The notes below the pieces were generated by a model, which was given only the letters and a program-made list of their open reading frames with translations, was not told the DNA's origin and did no database searches. The translations under genes were made by a program, and so were the position numbers. From NCBI GenBank assembly GCA_022579005.1, contig MU401625.1, positions 1 through 64,000 on the forward strand: a stretch of 64,000 bases of DNA, in the 5' to 3' direction. This DNA is from Poronia punctata. Taxonomy: Eukaryota; Ascomycota; Sordariomycetes; Xylariales; Xylariaceae. Positions 1-14,355 of this stretch are shown piece by piece (position 1 is the stretch's first letter; each line of letters starts with the position of its first letter).

Positions 1-3000
1 GTTTATAATTTATATTTTTATTATTAAATAAGCTAATAAGTATAAGTTTAATAAAGCTTTTTAAGCTACTTTAATAGTATAAGCTAATACTTTACTTTTT
101 ATTTTTTTTAAATAAAATATTTGCTAATAATTACTATATTTTTTATAGCAGGTTACTAACTAATTAAAGCTTTTTTTAGTATTAATATTATAGTTTTATA
201 TTAAATTTTTTTAATTATATAATTTAGCTTTTTTAATAGTTTATTTGCTAAGTTTAATATGCTTAATTAATATTTTATATTATAATTAAACTATACTAGC
301 TTATATACTTAGTAAGCAAGCTTTTTTAAAAAGTTTTATATTAATAAGTTAACTATGCTTTTTAAAGCTATATAATTTATTTATATTATAAAAGTTTTAT
401 TAGTTTTTTTTAAAATATTACTATTAATGCTTATAGCTTTTTATAATTATTAAAAGCTTTTACTAGCTTATTACTTATTTAGTTTTTATATTTATAAGCT
501 TTTATAATTAATAAGCAACTAGTTTTTATATTTTTTTATAAAGCTATAATAATATTTTTAATATTGCTTTTATTAATATATTTATTTTTATTTTAATATA
601 AAACCTTTTTTTATATTTTTAAATACTTAATTTGCTTTTAAAGTTTATTTAAAAATATAGCTTAGTAAAGTATAACGTTTTAAAATTACTATAATTAGTG
701 CTATAATATTTATATACTTAGCTATATAATTTTTATAAAAGTTTATAAACTTTAAAAATATTTATATATTATATATTTAAGTTAATACTTTTAACTTTTA
801 AATAGTAGCAACTTTTTAATAATTTATTTTTATTTTTTTAATTATAAAAATTAACTTTAAAAACTTTATTTTAATTTTAAAAAACTTATACTTTAATAGC
901 TTTATAAAAAGTTAATACTTTACTAATTGCTTATAAACTAATTAAAATATTTTTTATATTTATTTTTTATTTTTTTAAAAAATTATAATATTATTTAAAT
1001 AAACTATATAAATATAATTTACTAGCTTAGCTAGCATTTTATATATATAAGCTTAAAAAGTTATAAAAGTATTAGTTAATTTAAAAAGTATAACTATATA
1101 CTTAAAATGCTTACATTATATTTAAAAAGTAGTTTTTTACTTATTACTATGCTTAATTTAAATATAATAGTAAGCATTATAAAAGTTTAGCTTTAAAAAT
1201 ATTTTTATTAACTTTAATTTATTTATTACTTTTAATATAAAAAGTTAAAAATACTTATTTTTTATAATTACTTTGTTTAAGCTTTTATAATTAATATAAA
1301 GCTTTATAGTTTTTTTTTCTTTATATAAATAAAATAAAAGCTTTTATATTTACTTTTATGTGCTATATATAGCTTATTTAAAAGTTTTTTTAAAGTATTT
1401 TTTAAATATTTACTATTAAGCCTTTATAATATAGTAAATTAAACTAAATAATATTTATACTTTTTTTACTAAGTTTATTATATATTATACTTTTTTAAAA
1501 ACTAATACCTTTTTTATTAATAGCTTAAAATATATATACTAAAACGCTTTAAAATATTTACCTAAGTTAATTTTGTTTTTAATAGTAAGCTTATTATTAA
1601 TTTTAAAAAATAGCAATTTTTTTTTAAAGCTAAAACTTATATTTATTAAGTTAGCTATATATACTGCTTAACTGCTAACTACGTTTTTAGCAAAGTTTTT
1701 AAAATTTATTTTTTAGTATTTACTATAAAACTATTAAGTAAAAGCTATATTTAATAATATACTTAACTAACTTATTTTTAGCTAAAATATTAAAAGCTTT
1801 AGTGCTTATTACTTTTTATATATTATATAACATATTTATTTAAAAGTTTATTTAATTTTTTAAGCGTTAATTATTTAAAAGCTAGCTATATAAGCTACTT
1901 AGCACTTTATTACTTTTTTATTTAGTTTTATTAATAAAAATAATAAAATATTTATTTTTTATAAGTATTTTTTTTTAAAGTTTTTATATATAATATTAAC
2001 TTAAGCTTTTATATTTATATTTATAATAACTTTTTTTAGCTTTTACTTATTATTTAAAAAAATTATAGCTATTGTTTAAAATAGCTTTATAATACTAAAC
2101 GCTTTATAAAATTTTATTAAAGTAAATTAATTATATTAACTTATTTTACTTTAGCTTTTAACTTTTTATTTTTAAACTTTAACTAAGCTATTTAAATATT
2201 TTATACTTTACTTTTAAGCTATTTTAGTAGTTTTTATTTAACTTTGCTTAATTAGCAATTTAATGCTAATTGCTTATTATTTAAGCAATACTTAGCTATA
2301 TAGCTTTTTTACTATAATAATAGCACTTTATAAAGCTATTACTAGTATATACTAATTTGCTTTAGTTTTAATTTATTTATTATTTAAATAAGTTATTAGT
2401 TTTTTTTTAAATTATTTAAGCGCTTTTAAGTTATTTATTAACTTTTTTTTACTTTAATAAGCATTTAATATATTTTTGCTTTTATAATAGTTTATACTTT
2501 TTACTAGCATAATACTAAATATTTTATTACTTTTTAGCTTTATAATATATTATTACTATATTATTAAGTAATATATATTATTTTATTAAAACTTTTTTTA
2601 GCTTTTTTAAAAGCTTATACTAATAATTAAAAGCTAGTTAGCTATTGTTTTTTAATAGTATAGCGCTTTTAAGCTTTTATATTAATACTTGCTAATAAAA
2701 AAAAAATTTAAATTTTTATTTTTTATTGCTAAAGCTTATATAGCTACGTTTAAAAAGTTTGCTTAAATAGCTTTAAGTTAACGTTTTTTTATTAAATAAA
2801 CTTTTAAAAGTTATTAAAAGTAGCTTTATTTTTTAAATTATTATAATTTAATATATTTTAATAAAAACGCTAATTTATTTAAATATAAAACTTAGCTTAT
2901 ATTAAAGCTTATATAATTTATATTAAACTTTTATAGCTAAGCTTTTATTAATTGCTTTTTTTATAGCTATAATTTAGTTTTTAATTTTTATAGCAATAAT

Positions 3001-4227
3001 ATTTTACTTTAAGTACTTATAGTTATATATAAAGTCCTTAGCGTTATTTTTATATTATAGCTTTTTTTACTTAGTAAATAGCTAAAGCAATTATAAGTTT
3101 TAGTTTATTATATTAATAATTTAATTTAAAAAATTGTTTTTTTAGCTTTTTAAACTTTTATAAAAATTATTATAATAAAAGCTTTTATTAAATAAATTGC
3201 TATATAATAGTAGCTTAAAGTAAAGAAAAATAGCTTTTATTTTTTTAATTTTTTAAAAAGTTGCTAGCTATTAGCTAATTGTTTATTTTAAAAAGTAATA
3301 CCGCATTTTTTTAAAACACTGCAACCGGCGCTAAAATAATAATGGTTAAGCTAGTAATTAAAATTGTATTTACTTTTAACCTCTTCTTGCTACTTTATTT
3401 TTTAGCAAAGAAAAAAAATCTTTAGAATTTTTTTTATACCTTTGCTTATAACGCTATTTGCAACTTGCTTTACTTACTAACTTAAACAATAAAAAAGCCT
3501 ACTATTATATTTACTGCTATATATTTTTTATTATACAAAAATATTAAAAAAACGCTATAAACTAACGCTATTAAAAATAAATGTTTAGCTATAGCTAAAG
3601 GTTACTATTAAGTATAAATAACTACGTTTAAACAGCTTTTTTACTGCTAATAAAGCTATTTGCACGCAAATATAGTTACTAGCCTGCTGCTTTGCAATAA
3701 GTGCTTTAAGCTTAGCTATTTTTATATTGTTATATTTAATATACTTTTTAATATAACCTATTATTGCAGCCGCGTAAAGGTCTATAATAGTGCCTATTGC
3801 ATAAGCTATATAAACGCTAAAAAAAACCTATATTTATTAATTTAATAAAAGTTAAAAGCTAGTTTACTTATATTAGAATTAATAAATAAAGTAGTAAAGT
3901 GTTTAATAAAAGTATAGCTATAAAAATAGTTTATTAAGTTTGCAACAATATAAAGTTACTTAGTTACTTAGCCTATTTTATAAATTATTTTTAAATTTAA
4001 AAGTAATAAGTAATTTACTTTATAATTACTATTTTAATAAACTTTTATTATTATTAAATAAATTTAAATTGCTAATAATTTTATTAAAAACATTATTATA
4101 TAATTAATATAATTAGCTTAAAAGTATAAATATAAAAATAACTATGCTAAAACTTTATATTTTTATTTATAATATAACTAATTTAAACTAACTAAGTATA
4201 TTAGTAGTAAAATTAATATTTTTAGTT

Positions 4228-4426
4228 TATTAAAGTAAAATTTAATATATAGCTTTAATACTTAAGCAATTAGTTAAGTATAACTATTATAATATTTAAA
4301 GTAGTGTTTTATATATAAACTATTACTTAAAAAGAAAATTGCTTTTAAGACTGCTCTAAGCTATAGTTTTTATAAGTATATAATAAGTACTTATATATTT
4401 TTTTTTATATATAGTTTTATAATTAT
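4228..4426. repeat. Outer direct repeat, left copy (possible LTR)
   Basis: About 200 bp recur at 17422-17621 in the same orientation with few differences, mainly C/T and G/A transitions plus an indel. Shared landmarks are AATACTTAAGCAATTAGTTA, GTAGTGTTTTATATATAAAC, and the final TATATATAG. The two copies bracket the 6.3-kb retrotransposon. They could be the LTRs of an outer element of about 7 kb interrupted by it, or two copies of another short repeat. I could not find a matching target duplication, and the exact ends are uncertain by a few bases. Confidence 0.65.
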
Positions 4427-6398
4427 TCCCTTTTTTACTATACTTGTTTATAAGTATTTTATACTTAAAATAATTATATAACTAAGTTTTGTATTTTAAT
4501 TAGCTTTTAATTTATAAAATTAAAATATATTATATACTAATTTAGTTTTTATAGTAATTTAAATTTATTACTTTATTAATTTCTATTTATAGCCTAAGTA
4601 TATTTCCTATACTTTTTTTTTATATAATAATTTTTAATTATTTAAGTTTTTAATATTTTAACTTTTTTATTAGCTTTTTTTTATTATTTTGCCCTTTATT
4701 TATTTAACTTTTATATTTAAATTATTATTATATTATTAGCTTTTAGTTTTTTATTTAGTAAACTTAAATCTAGCTTTAAAAAAAGTTTAGTTGCGCTTAA
4801 AGTTTTAAATATAAGTGCTAGTGCTAAAAAAGCTAAAGCAGCTAAAAATAAAAATAAAAAATAAAAATAAAAATAAAAATGCACTACTTACGCTTAAACG
4901 TTATTATTACTTTTAAAAGCAAGAAATAAAAGCTTATAATAAAAAGTTTAGCTAATATTAAGTACTAAAAATTGTTTTTATTATAAATGCTTATTGCTTT
5001 TATTTTAATTATATAACTTATACTTTTTAACTAACTTTAAGTATACTTTTAGTAGTTAAATATATTTATTTTAACTTAAATGCTTTTTTATATAAAAGCT
5101 ATTAAAAGTTTTATAATACTTATAATCTAGTAAGTTATTTTAGCTTTATTTTATTTTTAATTTACTATTTTTAATATTTTTTTCTTTTTTTTTAGTTTTT
5201 TAAAATGCTATAATTTAATATAGTTTATTTATTTAAACTTTTAAAATAGTTTAAAGCTACATTTATACTAGCTAAAAAAAATTAAATAATTTTACTAACT
5301 TTGTTATTATAAATATAACTAGCGCTAATACTTAAAAAGGTTTAATATTTTTTTATACTAAAATTATAAGCATACAATTTTGCTTATATACTATATTTAG
5401 TTAAATAATAAGCACTTATTAATTTGCGTTTAATTTTACTAGTAAAAAAAGTTTAAATAAAAAAAATGCTATTTTTTATAGCTAACATTATTTTTAAACA
5501 AAAATATTGCTTTAAAGCTTAATTAAATAATTAGTAGCAAACGCTATAAATATTTTAATTTATATAACTTTTAAACTTATTTTTAACTAATTTAAAGCAT
5601 AGCTTTACGCTATTAATATATACAAGCTACTTAGCTTTATTTTTAACTTATAAAAATAAAATACTTAGTTTAGTTTTTAATAGTTTATTTATTTGCTAAA
5701 AAATTAAAAAAATTAAATACTACTAAATATAAAGCAAAAACTTAAAATAAAATTATTTAATTATAAAAAAATAATAATATTTTTATTTTTAATTAAAAAT
5801 TTTTTAACTTAATTTTAGCCTTATTTTATAAAGTTTTAACTTTTTTACTTTTTAAAATTAATTTTATATAAGTTAAAAGTAAATAATTATAAAATATTAA
5901 AATTAATTTTTTATTTTAAATATATAGTCTAGTAATATAAAATAAAAAAATAAATAATAAAAAATAACTTTATATATAATTTATATATATTTTACTGCTA
6001 CCTTAAATAATTGTTTTTTTTTAAAAAATCTTAAAGTGCTTTAAGTGTATAAATATTTTTATAGTATACTTATTAGTTATATTTATATAGCTAATTTTTT
6101 ATTTTACTTTATAATAAGTTTTGCTATTAAAGTTTTTTAATTTTATTATATTTTTAACTTTATAATTCTTTTTTTGTTTTAATTTTAGTAATAAAATATT
6201 TTAGTATAGTTTTAAATTGCAAAGTTTTAATATAAAAACTAAAAATACGTTATAAATATAGTAGTATTTATATAAAAAGTTAAAGTAATATACTTATAAA
6301 CTTACTTTACTTAAAACTTAAAATAGTCCTATATATTTAAAATAAAGTTTTTTATTTTTTAAATTTAGATTTTTTATTAATAAAATAACTAAATTATT

Positions 6399-6496
6399 AG
6401 TATTAAAAATTTTTAGTATTAAAAATTATTAGTATTAAAAATTATTAGTATTAAAAATTATTACTATTAAAAATTATTAGTATTAAAAATTATTAG
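6399..6496. repeat. Tandem repeat, 16-bp unit, about 6 copies
   Basis: The unit TATTAAAAATTATTAG starts at 6401, 6417, 6433, 6449, 6465 and 6481, so the period is exactly 16. Copies differ by single bases. It lies inside the AT-rich block and has no visible coding role. Confidence 0.8.
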
Positions 6497-8440
6497 TTTA
6501 TATTTATTATTATAGTATTTTATATAATTTTTATTAATAATTTACTATTAATCTTTTAACATATTTTAAATCTTATTTAGTTTTTTAATTTTTTTATTTA
6601 TTATAAGTATTTATTTTAAAATATTTATTTTAATAAATCTTTTAAATTTTAGTAAATATTTATATAATGCTTTAAAAAGTAAAATTCTAGTAGTCTTATT
6701 AATAAATAAATTTATAATAAAATAAGCTTAAAGTAGTAATTATACGTAATTTATTTTTTGCTTATTTATAAAGCAATAAAGGTAAGCTTTAATTATTTAG
6801 TTAATTTTTTTTATTTAATTATTAGTTTAAAAGTAAAACGTAACTAAATAGCATAGTTAAACTTTAATATAAAAATATAATTTTAATTAAAGTTTACTTA
6901 TAAATATTAGTTTTTTATTTAAAATAATTTTTAGTAATAAACTATATTTATATTTTATTTTAATATAAAATAGTAATACTAATTTTAATACTATTATATT
7001 ATTATTAATAAAAATAATAAAGCTAATTTAGTAAATTTATTAACTATAACAAAAATAGCATTAACTAGTTAACTTTTATAAATTATAAATAAAAAACCTA
7101 TAATAAAATCTATAAACAATTATTTTATAAGTTTTATTAATATAAGTAAATTATTTAATTTACTATATAGTTAATAATATTTTATTTTAAATTTTAAGTA
7201 AATTTAATATAAATTAATATATTTTTAAATATCTTTTTTTATATTTTTTTAATAAAGTTTTTATTTTATTAAATTAATTATTTATAATACTTTAAAATAA
7301 TTTATAATTAAATTATTATAATAAAGTTAAATTAATTAAAAATAAATTAATTTTTTAAATAAAATATATATTTAATTTTAAAAATATATTAAATTATATT
7401 ATATATTTTATAGTTTTTTTATATTTTTTTTAGCTTAAATTTATTTGTAAATATTTTTACTTTTAAGATCTTATTTTTATACTTATTAAATTAATTTTTA
7501 TAAAGATTAAAATAGCTTATTTATTTATATATCTTTTTTAGCTAATGCGTTTTTAGCTATTTTTTAAAATACTAATTATATAATAATAAATTAAATTATA
7601 TTTAATTTAACTGCGTATAAGCAATTTGCTAATATATAAAGCTATTTTTTTTAAATAGTAATATTAGCTATTGCTAATTTCTTTTTAATTATAAAAAGCA
7701 GGTTATTATTAATATGTATATTATTAAAGTAATTAAGCTTTTATAAAAAAAAATTAGCTTTATTTTGCTTGCTTTTTTTATACTTTATTATAAAGTTATA
7801 AGGTATTAAAAATAAACACTATTTAGCTTGCTAACTATTTAGTTTAGCTATTTTTATAAATAACTAAAAGTTATTATAATTAAATAATACTTTAATAAGT
7901 ATTGCACTACTTTATAAGTAATGTTGCTAATATTTAAAATAAACAATAATTATAAATATTTTTTAATTAAGTATACTATATTTTAATTTTAGTTTATTAA
8001 ACTTTTAAAAATAAAATAAAACAAGTTTTTATTAACTTTAATTATTATATTATAAAAGTATTTTTATAAGTGCAACTTTAAATATATTAGTTTTTATTTT
8101 TATTAGCTTTTTAAAATTAAAATAAACTAAAAGTATAGCTTTAATAAAAGCTTTTTTTAATTATTTAAAAGCTTTTTACTAATAAATATTAAAAGTTATT
8201 TAGCTATTTTTTACTTTATTTTTAGTACTACTTATTATTTAATATAAAAGCTTTAAAATATAAGAAAATCTTTTAATAAAGCATTAATAAAAGTTATAAA
8301 ACTTTTAAAATTATTATATTTGCTTGCAAGTTTTTAAAATAAGCTATTTAAAAATAGTTTTAATTTTTATAAAATTTATTTTAATACCTTTATTTAAAAT
8401 TATATATTTTAAAAATTTTAATTTTTTTTAGTAAAATTAA

Positions 8441-8445
8441 TATTT
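8441..8445. repeat. Target-site duplication, left
   Basis: TATTT lies immediately outside the left LTR and is repeated at 14746-14750 outside the right LTR. Five bases is the normal staggered-cut length for LTR retrotransposon integration. In DNA this AT-rich the chance of an accidental match is higher than usual, but the position is exact at both ends. Confidence 0.7.
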
Positions 8446-8835
8446 TGTTGGTCCGGCTAGGGGTTAATATAATTACAACACGTTACTATTTGTAGTACTA
8501 TGTTAACTTAATTAATAAAAAGGAAAAGGAAGTTATAAGGACTTTTTTTAGCAAGTCTTATATAGCTATAAAGGTTTGCAATTAATTAAAACTTATTTAG
8601 TAATATAAAAGGGACACGTACACCCTACGTATTTAATACGTAAAGGACACGTACTCTATATATACTAGTTACGTACTATGTACGTATACTGCGCGTATAC
8701 TTCTTTAATAAAGTAAGTTTAACGTAATTTATAACAAATATATAAAAAACTAAATATTTATATTTATAAGATATTTATATTCTAATAGTTTTAATATAGT
8801 TAATAAGGTTAAAAGTATTAAAAGGGATTTTAATA
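8446..8835. repeat. Left LTR of the 6.3-kb retrotransposon
   Basis: This 390-bp repeat matches 14356-14745 base for base except for transitions. It keeps G and C better over its first 150 bases (for example GTCCGGCTAG at 8451) than the right copy does. Its final bases read TAATA where the right copy has TAACA. The middle holds palindromic stretches around CGTATTTAATACG and TACGTACTATGTACGTA, shared with the other LTR. Confidence 0.85.
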
Positions 8836-11800
8836 CTTGCTATTTTTTTTTTAACTATATTTTTATTTTTTTATGCTTTTGTTTTTAATTTGTAAGCAAT
8901 TTACTATTGCCTTAATTTTTATTTATATTTAATTTATTATAATAAAAAACTTAAGTACTTAGTTAAAAGTTCTTTTTATAAATAAATTTGCAAGGTTATC
9001 TTTTTTATTAATTTAATGTACTTTTATAATTTCCCTTTTTTTATAAGATTTTTATAGCAACATTACGTTAATTATAAAGCGTTTTTTTTACATACTTTTA
9101 AGCTTTATAAGATACTAGTAAAGTAACTTAAAATTAGTATAAAGTATTAAAAAAATTAAAAGTAATTTAAGTACTTTAAAAATTAAGTACAAAATAGTAT
9201 ATAAAGCAATAGCGCTATTAACTTTGTTAACTATACTATATAGTTTATTAGTAAAAATAAATTAAATAACGCGCTTATATTTACTTAAGTTTTAATATAT
9301 AATATTACTAGTAATTTTATATTTATTTTGCTTATAATTTAAAATTAATTTAGTAGCAAAAACAATAATAAAACTAATTTAAAAGCTTAAGTTAGTATTG
9401 TTAGCAAATAATCTATTTATAAAAATAAATAGCTTTGCTTTTATTAAGTTTAAAAGTATATATGTTAATTTACAGTGCTTGTTTTTAATTTGCTAGTTAA
9501 TTTGCTTATTTAACGCTTAAATATTGTTTTTTATAAGTTTAGTAACTTATATAGCTATTAACAAGTTAAATATAGCTTTAAATTAATATATACTGCTAAT
9601 ATATATACTATATACTTTTTAGCTAACATATTATTAAAAAGCATTAACTAAAATAAAGTTAATTTTAATTAGATTTTCTACTTAACTTTTTTATATAAAG
9701 ATTACTTTTTTATTTTAAAAAGTAACCTTTGCACTATTAAACTTAATAGCTTGTTTTTTATTAAAAAATTGCTTTAGTTTTACTTTAAATTTAGCTTTAA
9801 AAAGTTTGCTTTTTTTTTTAGCTAAAAACGCTAGTATAGCAAATAATAAAATATTATTTGTTTATATTATAATAATATTAAATTTATTACGTTTACTTTT
9901 TATAAACAATAAGCAAAGGTTATAAGTTAATATTATTATTTTAAGTTAATTTTAATAATATTTATAATAAGTTTAAAACTAATATAAACTAAATTTAGCT
10001 AAACTATAAAAAAAGCAAAGTAACTAAAAAATAATACTTTTAAAGTACTTTTTTTTAAGTTTAATAAGTAAACATATATATATAATACAAAAAAAAGTGT
10101 TTTTTAACTATATATATGCTTATATAATATTTTTTAGCTTACTATAAGCGTTATAGTTTTAAATTAAAAATAGTATAAGTATAAGTATAACTTATTAACT
10201 TATTTATTAAATAGTTAAAGCTTAATATAAAACCGTCTTTTTTTTATAGTTATTATAGCTTTAAACTACTAGTTACAATTTTTTATAAAGCTAAATAGTT
10301 TTACTTTTAATTTTACATATTATTTAAAACAAAAATAGCTTAATATTTAAATACGTTTTAAAGTTAAAACAAACAAACTTAAATACTTTTATACTTAATA
10401 AATTATTAATTTTAAAAGCATTAAATTTTTTAAAAAATAAACTAAAAATAAAAATAATGCTTTTATTTTATAGCTTTAATAATAATTAAAAATCCGCCTT
10501 TTTTTTTGTGTTTAAGTACGTTTTTAGTACTATTATATACCTAAATTATACTATTAAAAAGTACTATAATATAATAATTATTATTTTGTTTTTTTTTAGT
10601 TTTTTATAAAAGCAGCAAATAACTACTAAAGTAGTAAAAAGTTATAAGTCTTCTACTTTTACTAAAAATATATTTTAATTTACATTTACTTTATAATTAG
10701 TTTAGTTTACGTTTGCTAAAAATTTATTTACGCGTTAATATAGTTTTACTTATATATAACAAAACTTTATTAGTTTATTAACTATATTAATAATAATATC
10801 TTTGCTTTTAATTACTTAAACCTTAAAAAAACTATTTTATTTTTGCTTTTTTTATTAAACAAAAACTTTATTTTATAAAAAAAAAGTAAAAACAAAAAAT
10901 AAATTAAAGCTATTTTAAGTATTAAACATATATAATACGTTTGCTTTTGCTTTTTTATTTTAAATAACTTTTATAGCCTTTTAAATAGCTTTTATACGCT
11001 AAATAATTTTAAGTAATAATAGCAAATTATAATTAATTTATAAATAAGTACTAAATATTAACAAAGTAAGTATTAGTTTATTAAGTCTTATAGTATTATT
11101 AAAAGCTTTTATTATTATTTATAAAATTAATTTATTATTATTTTAATAGCTAATTTTTTTTTAATTATATTAAAAGCGTAATATAAAAAAGCATATACGC
11201 GTTTAATCTTGCTAAGTGCTTAATATACTTTAATAAGCATTTTTTTATATATAATTCTTATAATCTTAGTACTAGTTTAAAACTTTTTTAAAGCAAAGTT
11301 AGTACTAAGGTTATATACTATATAATTAAGCAGTTTTTAATAAATGTTAATTTAGTACTTATAAAGTATATTTTACGCTTTATATACTTTTATTATTTAA
11401 ATAAAAGTTATAGCTTAAAATAACATAGCTAAATTAATAACGTAAAAAACCTATTTTTTATTAATTTAAACTACGTTAACAATAACCTTATAGTTAAATT
11501 TATAGTTATTTTTTAAAGTAAATTTAAAGCGTTTAAACGCTAAGTTATACATTTAGCAATAATAGTAAAATTTTTAAATTTTTTTTAAAATAAAATAATT
11601 TACCTTATAACTTGCTATAGTTAATATTTACTTTAGTTTTACTGCTTTAAAATACTTAAATTATTTATAAAGCTAGCATAACTTAGTTTTAGTAAAATAT
11701 ATAATTATTTTACTAAAGTACATATTAAAAAACAAATATTTTTATTTATAAATAACTAGTATTGTATTATTATTACTTTAAATAATAATATTTTTAATAT

Positions 11801-14355
11801 TATTAAAATAAGCACTAATATAGTTAGCGTTGCGCAGCAAAAACAAAAAAAAAGTAAGCATATTTAAAACGTAATACGTAGTTGTTTTAAAAAAGTTTTA
11901 TATTTAAATTATATTAATACCTTTAATAATACTGCTGCTATTAAATTTAATATAAACTTTACTTAGTTTTTATATTATATTTGCTTTTAAATTTAAGTAT
12001 AAATACGCTTTTAATTACGCTTTTCTAACTATTAAATAGTTAAAAGCACTTATATTTTATAATTTGCCTTAGTATTTCACTTTATATAAATCTTTTAAAA
12101 TAAATTAATTTGCTAGCGTTTTAGCTTTAAATTGCTATATATTCTTGCTTATAATATAATATATATATATAGCGTTTATTAAAAATTAAATAAATTTCTC
12201 TACTATTTTATTATTAATTTTATTTTATTTATAGTTTAAATTTAAAATAGTTTTAAAAATACTTTTTATATTTATTAAATATTAAAAAAATATTTTAATA
12301 TCTAGTTTATAGCTATAAATTATCTTATATATAATAAAAAACTAACATTTTATTTTACGTTATTTTTTAATTAAATAATTAATTAAAAAACAACTATTTT
12401 TTTTATATATAAAATACTTATACTTTTATTTTAACAAGTTTAATTTACTTTTAAAACTAAAGCAATATAATATTAAATTATTTTTATTATAACTATAATT
12501 ATTATATTTATAATTTATATAAAATATAATATTGCTTTTGCTATTGTTTACTACTTGTAAATATGCTTAAAAGTTAAAAAATAAACTTTTAAATATTAGT
12601 TTTTAGTAAATAAGCGCTATATTAAACTTAAATATACTTTTATACGCGCGTACTATATTTATTACTAAATAAATTTTACTTTAATACGCAATGCTAAGTG
12701 CTTGCTAAGCTTTTATAATTTTATTAATTATAAAGTTAAAAGCTTTTATAAAAGTTTTATTTAAGTTTTTTTTGCAAATATTTTAGTATATAATTATTAT
12801 TTAATTAGTAAAGTATTAAAACTAATTTATAATATTGTTAAAATGCAAATTTAACTTAAAATATATTTTTATTTATAACTTATTAAAGCTAATTTGTTAT
12901 ATAAAGTACTGCTTAGCGCGTTTATTAAAAATTATTAAAAATATAGCCTAATATTAGTTTTTTATTATTTTAATTTAGCAGCACATATTAATAAAAATTT
13001 GTGCTTTATTATATAACAAGTTATAAAGCTTGCTTATATAATTTTAGTTTTTTTGCTATATTTTTATAAACATAGCAATTTTTTTAAAAGTAAAAAAAGT
13101 ATTATTTATTAAACGTATTAAAAGTAAATTATAAAGCAAAACATAGTTAAATTTTTGCAAATTTAAGTATAAAGTTAAAATGTCTTTATATTTAACAGCT
13201 TAAGTAAAAGCAGCTTACTATTAAAGCGTAACTAGCTTGCTAGCAAATAAAAAAATTTTTAATTATAAGCGCTTAAAAGTATATAAAGCATATATAGCTT
13301 ATATAGCTTATAATGCTTAAAAAGTTAAAAAAGGTTAAAAAGCAGGTTAAGTGCTTTAAAAGGCTTAAAAAGCTTAAAAAGCCTAAGCTTTTTAATTAGT
13401 TACTAATACTTTTTAAATTAATTATAATTTAAACGTATACTATTATATAAACTTTTTATTATTAAAGTTAAATAAAAAAGTTATTTTAAGTGCTTTTTTT
13501 TTAAACAATAAAACTAAAAAAAGGTATTAAAGTCTTTTAATAGTTGCGTTACTAAAAATAATAGCAACTAAATAATTACTTATAAAGGTTTAAAGATTTG
13601 CTAAAGTATTGTTAAGCCTTTTTTACTATAACATTAGCAATAATATACGTTAAATTATATATATTAATACGTTAAAATTTTAACGTGTTTATTTTTTAAA
13701 ATTTTTTTAAACAGTTTATAAAAAATCTTTACTATTAAAAAGTATATATAAGTACTTAATTATTTTTATTAAAACATACATATTTAGCTTGTTTTTTGTT
13801 GCTATTTTAAAGTTAATTTTTTTATCTTTTTAAAGTTTAAAAATAATATACTATTAAAAAAAGTATATAGCTATCCTAGTATTTTTAAATATTTTAGCTT
13901 AATTTAAGTTTATATTATAAGCATTTTTAAAATAAAAAAAAAGCTATTAAAATTAATAAGCTTTTTATTATAGGTGCTTTTTTAAATTAAATTTAAAGTA
14001 ACTACTAAAGTTAAAATTTAATAACAATACTATTATAAATTAATGCTAATTAGTTTTTAAATTAGCTATAAATTAATTATAGTAATAAAAATGCTTACTA
14101 TTTTTTGTTTTGTTATTAAATAACCTATAAAATATGTACTATAATTTTGTATTAGCTTTTTTTATATATTATAATTCTATTAAAAGGTTATTAAAGCAAT
14201 TTAATTTAAATTTTCTATTTAGCACTTTACTTAAAATAGTTTTTAAAAGCAATACAAAGCTAAAGCAACTTTAAGTTAAGTTAAAAGCAAGTACAATAAT
14301 AGTTTTTGTTTTTAAACCTTGCTTTTTTATAGTTGCTAATTTAATTACTAATTAG

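Noticed and set aside
3660..3845. 61-codon open frame in the AT-rich block
   Set aside because: It begins with TTG rather than ATG, lies in RIP-like DNA, and has no protein-like composition.
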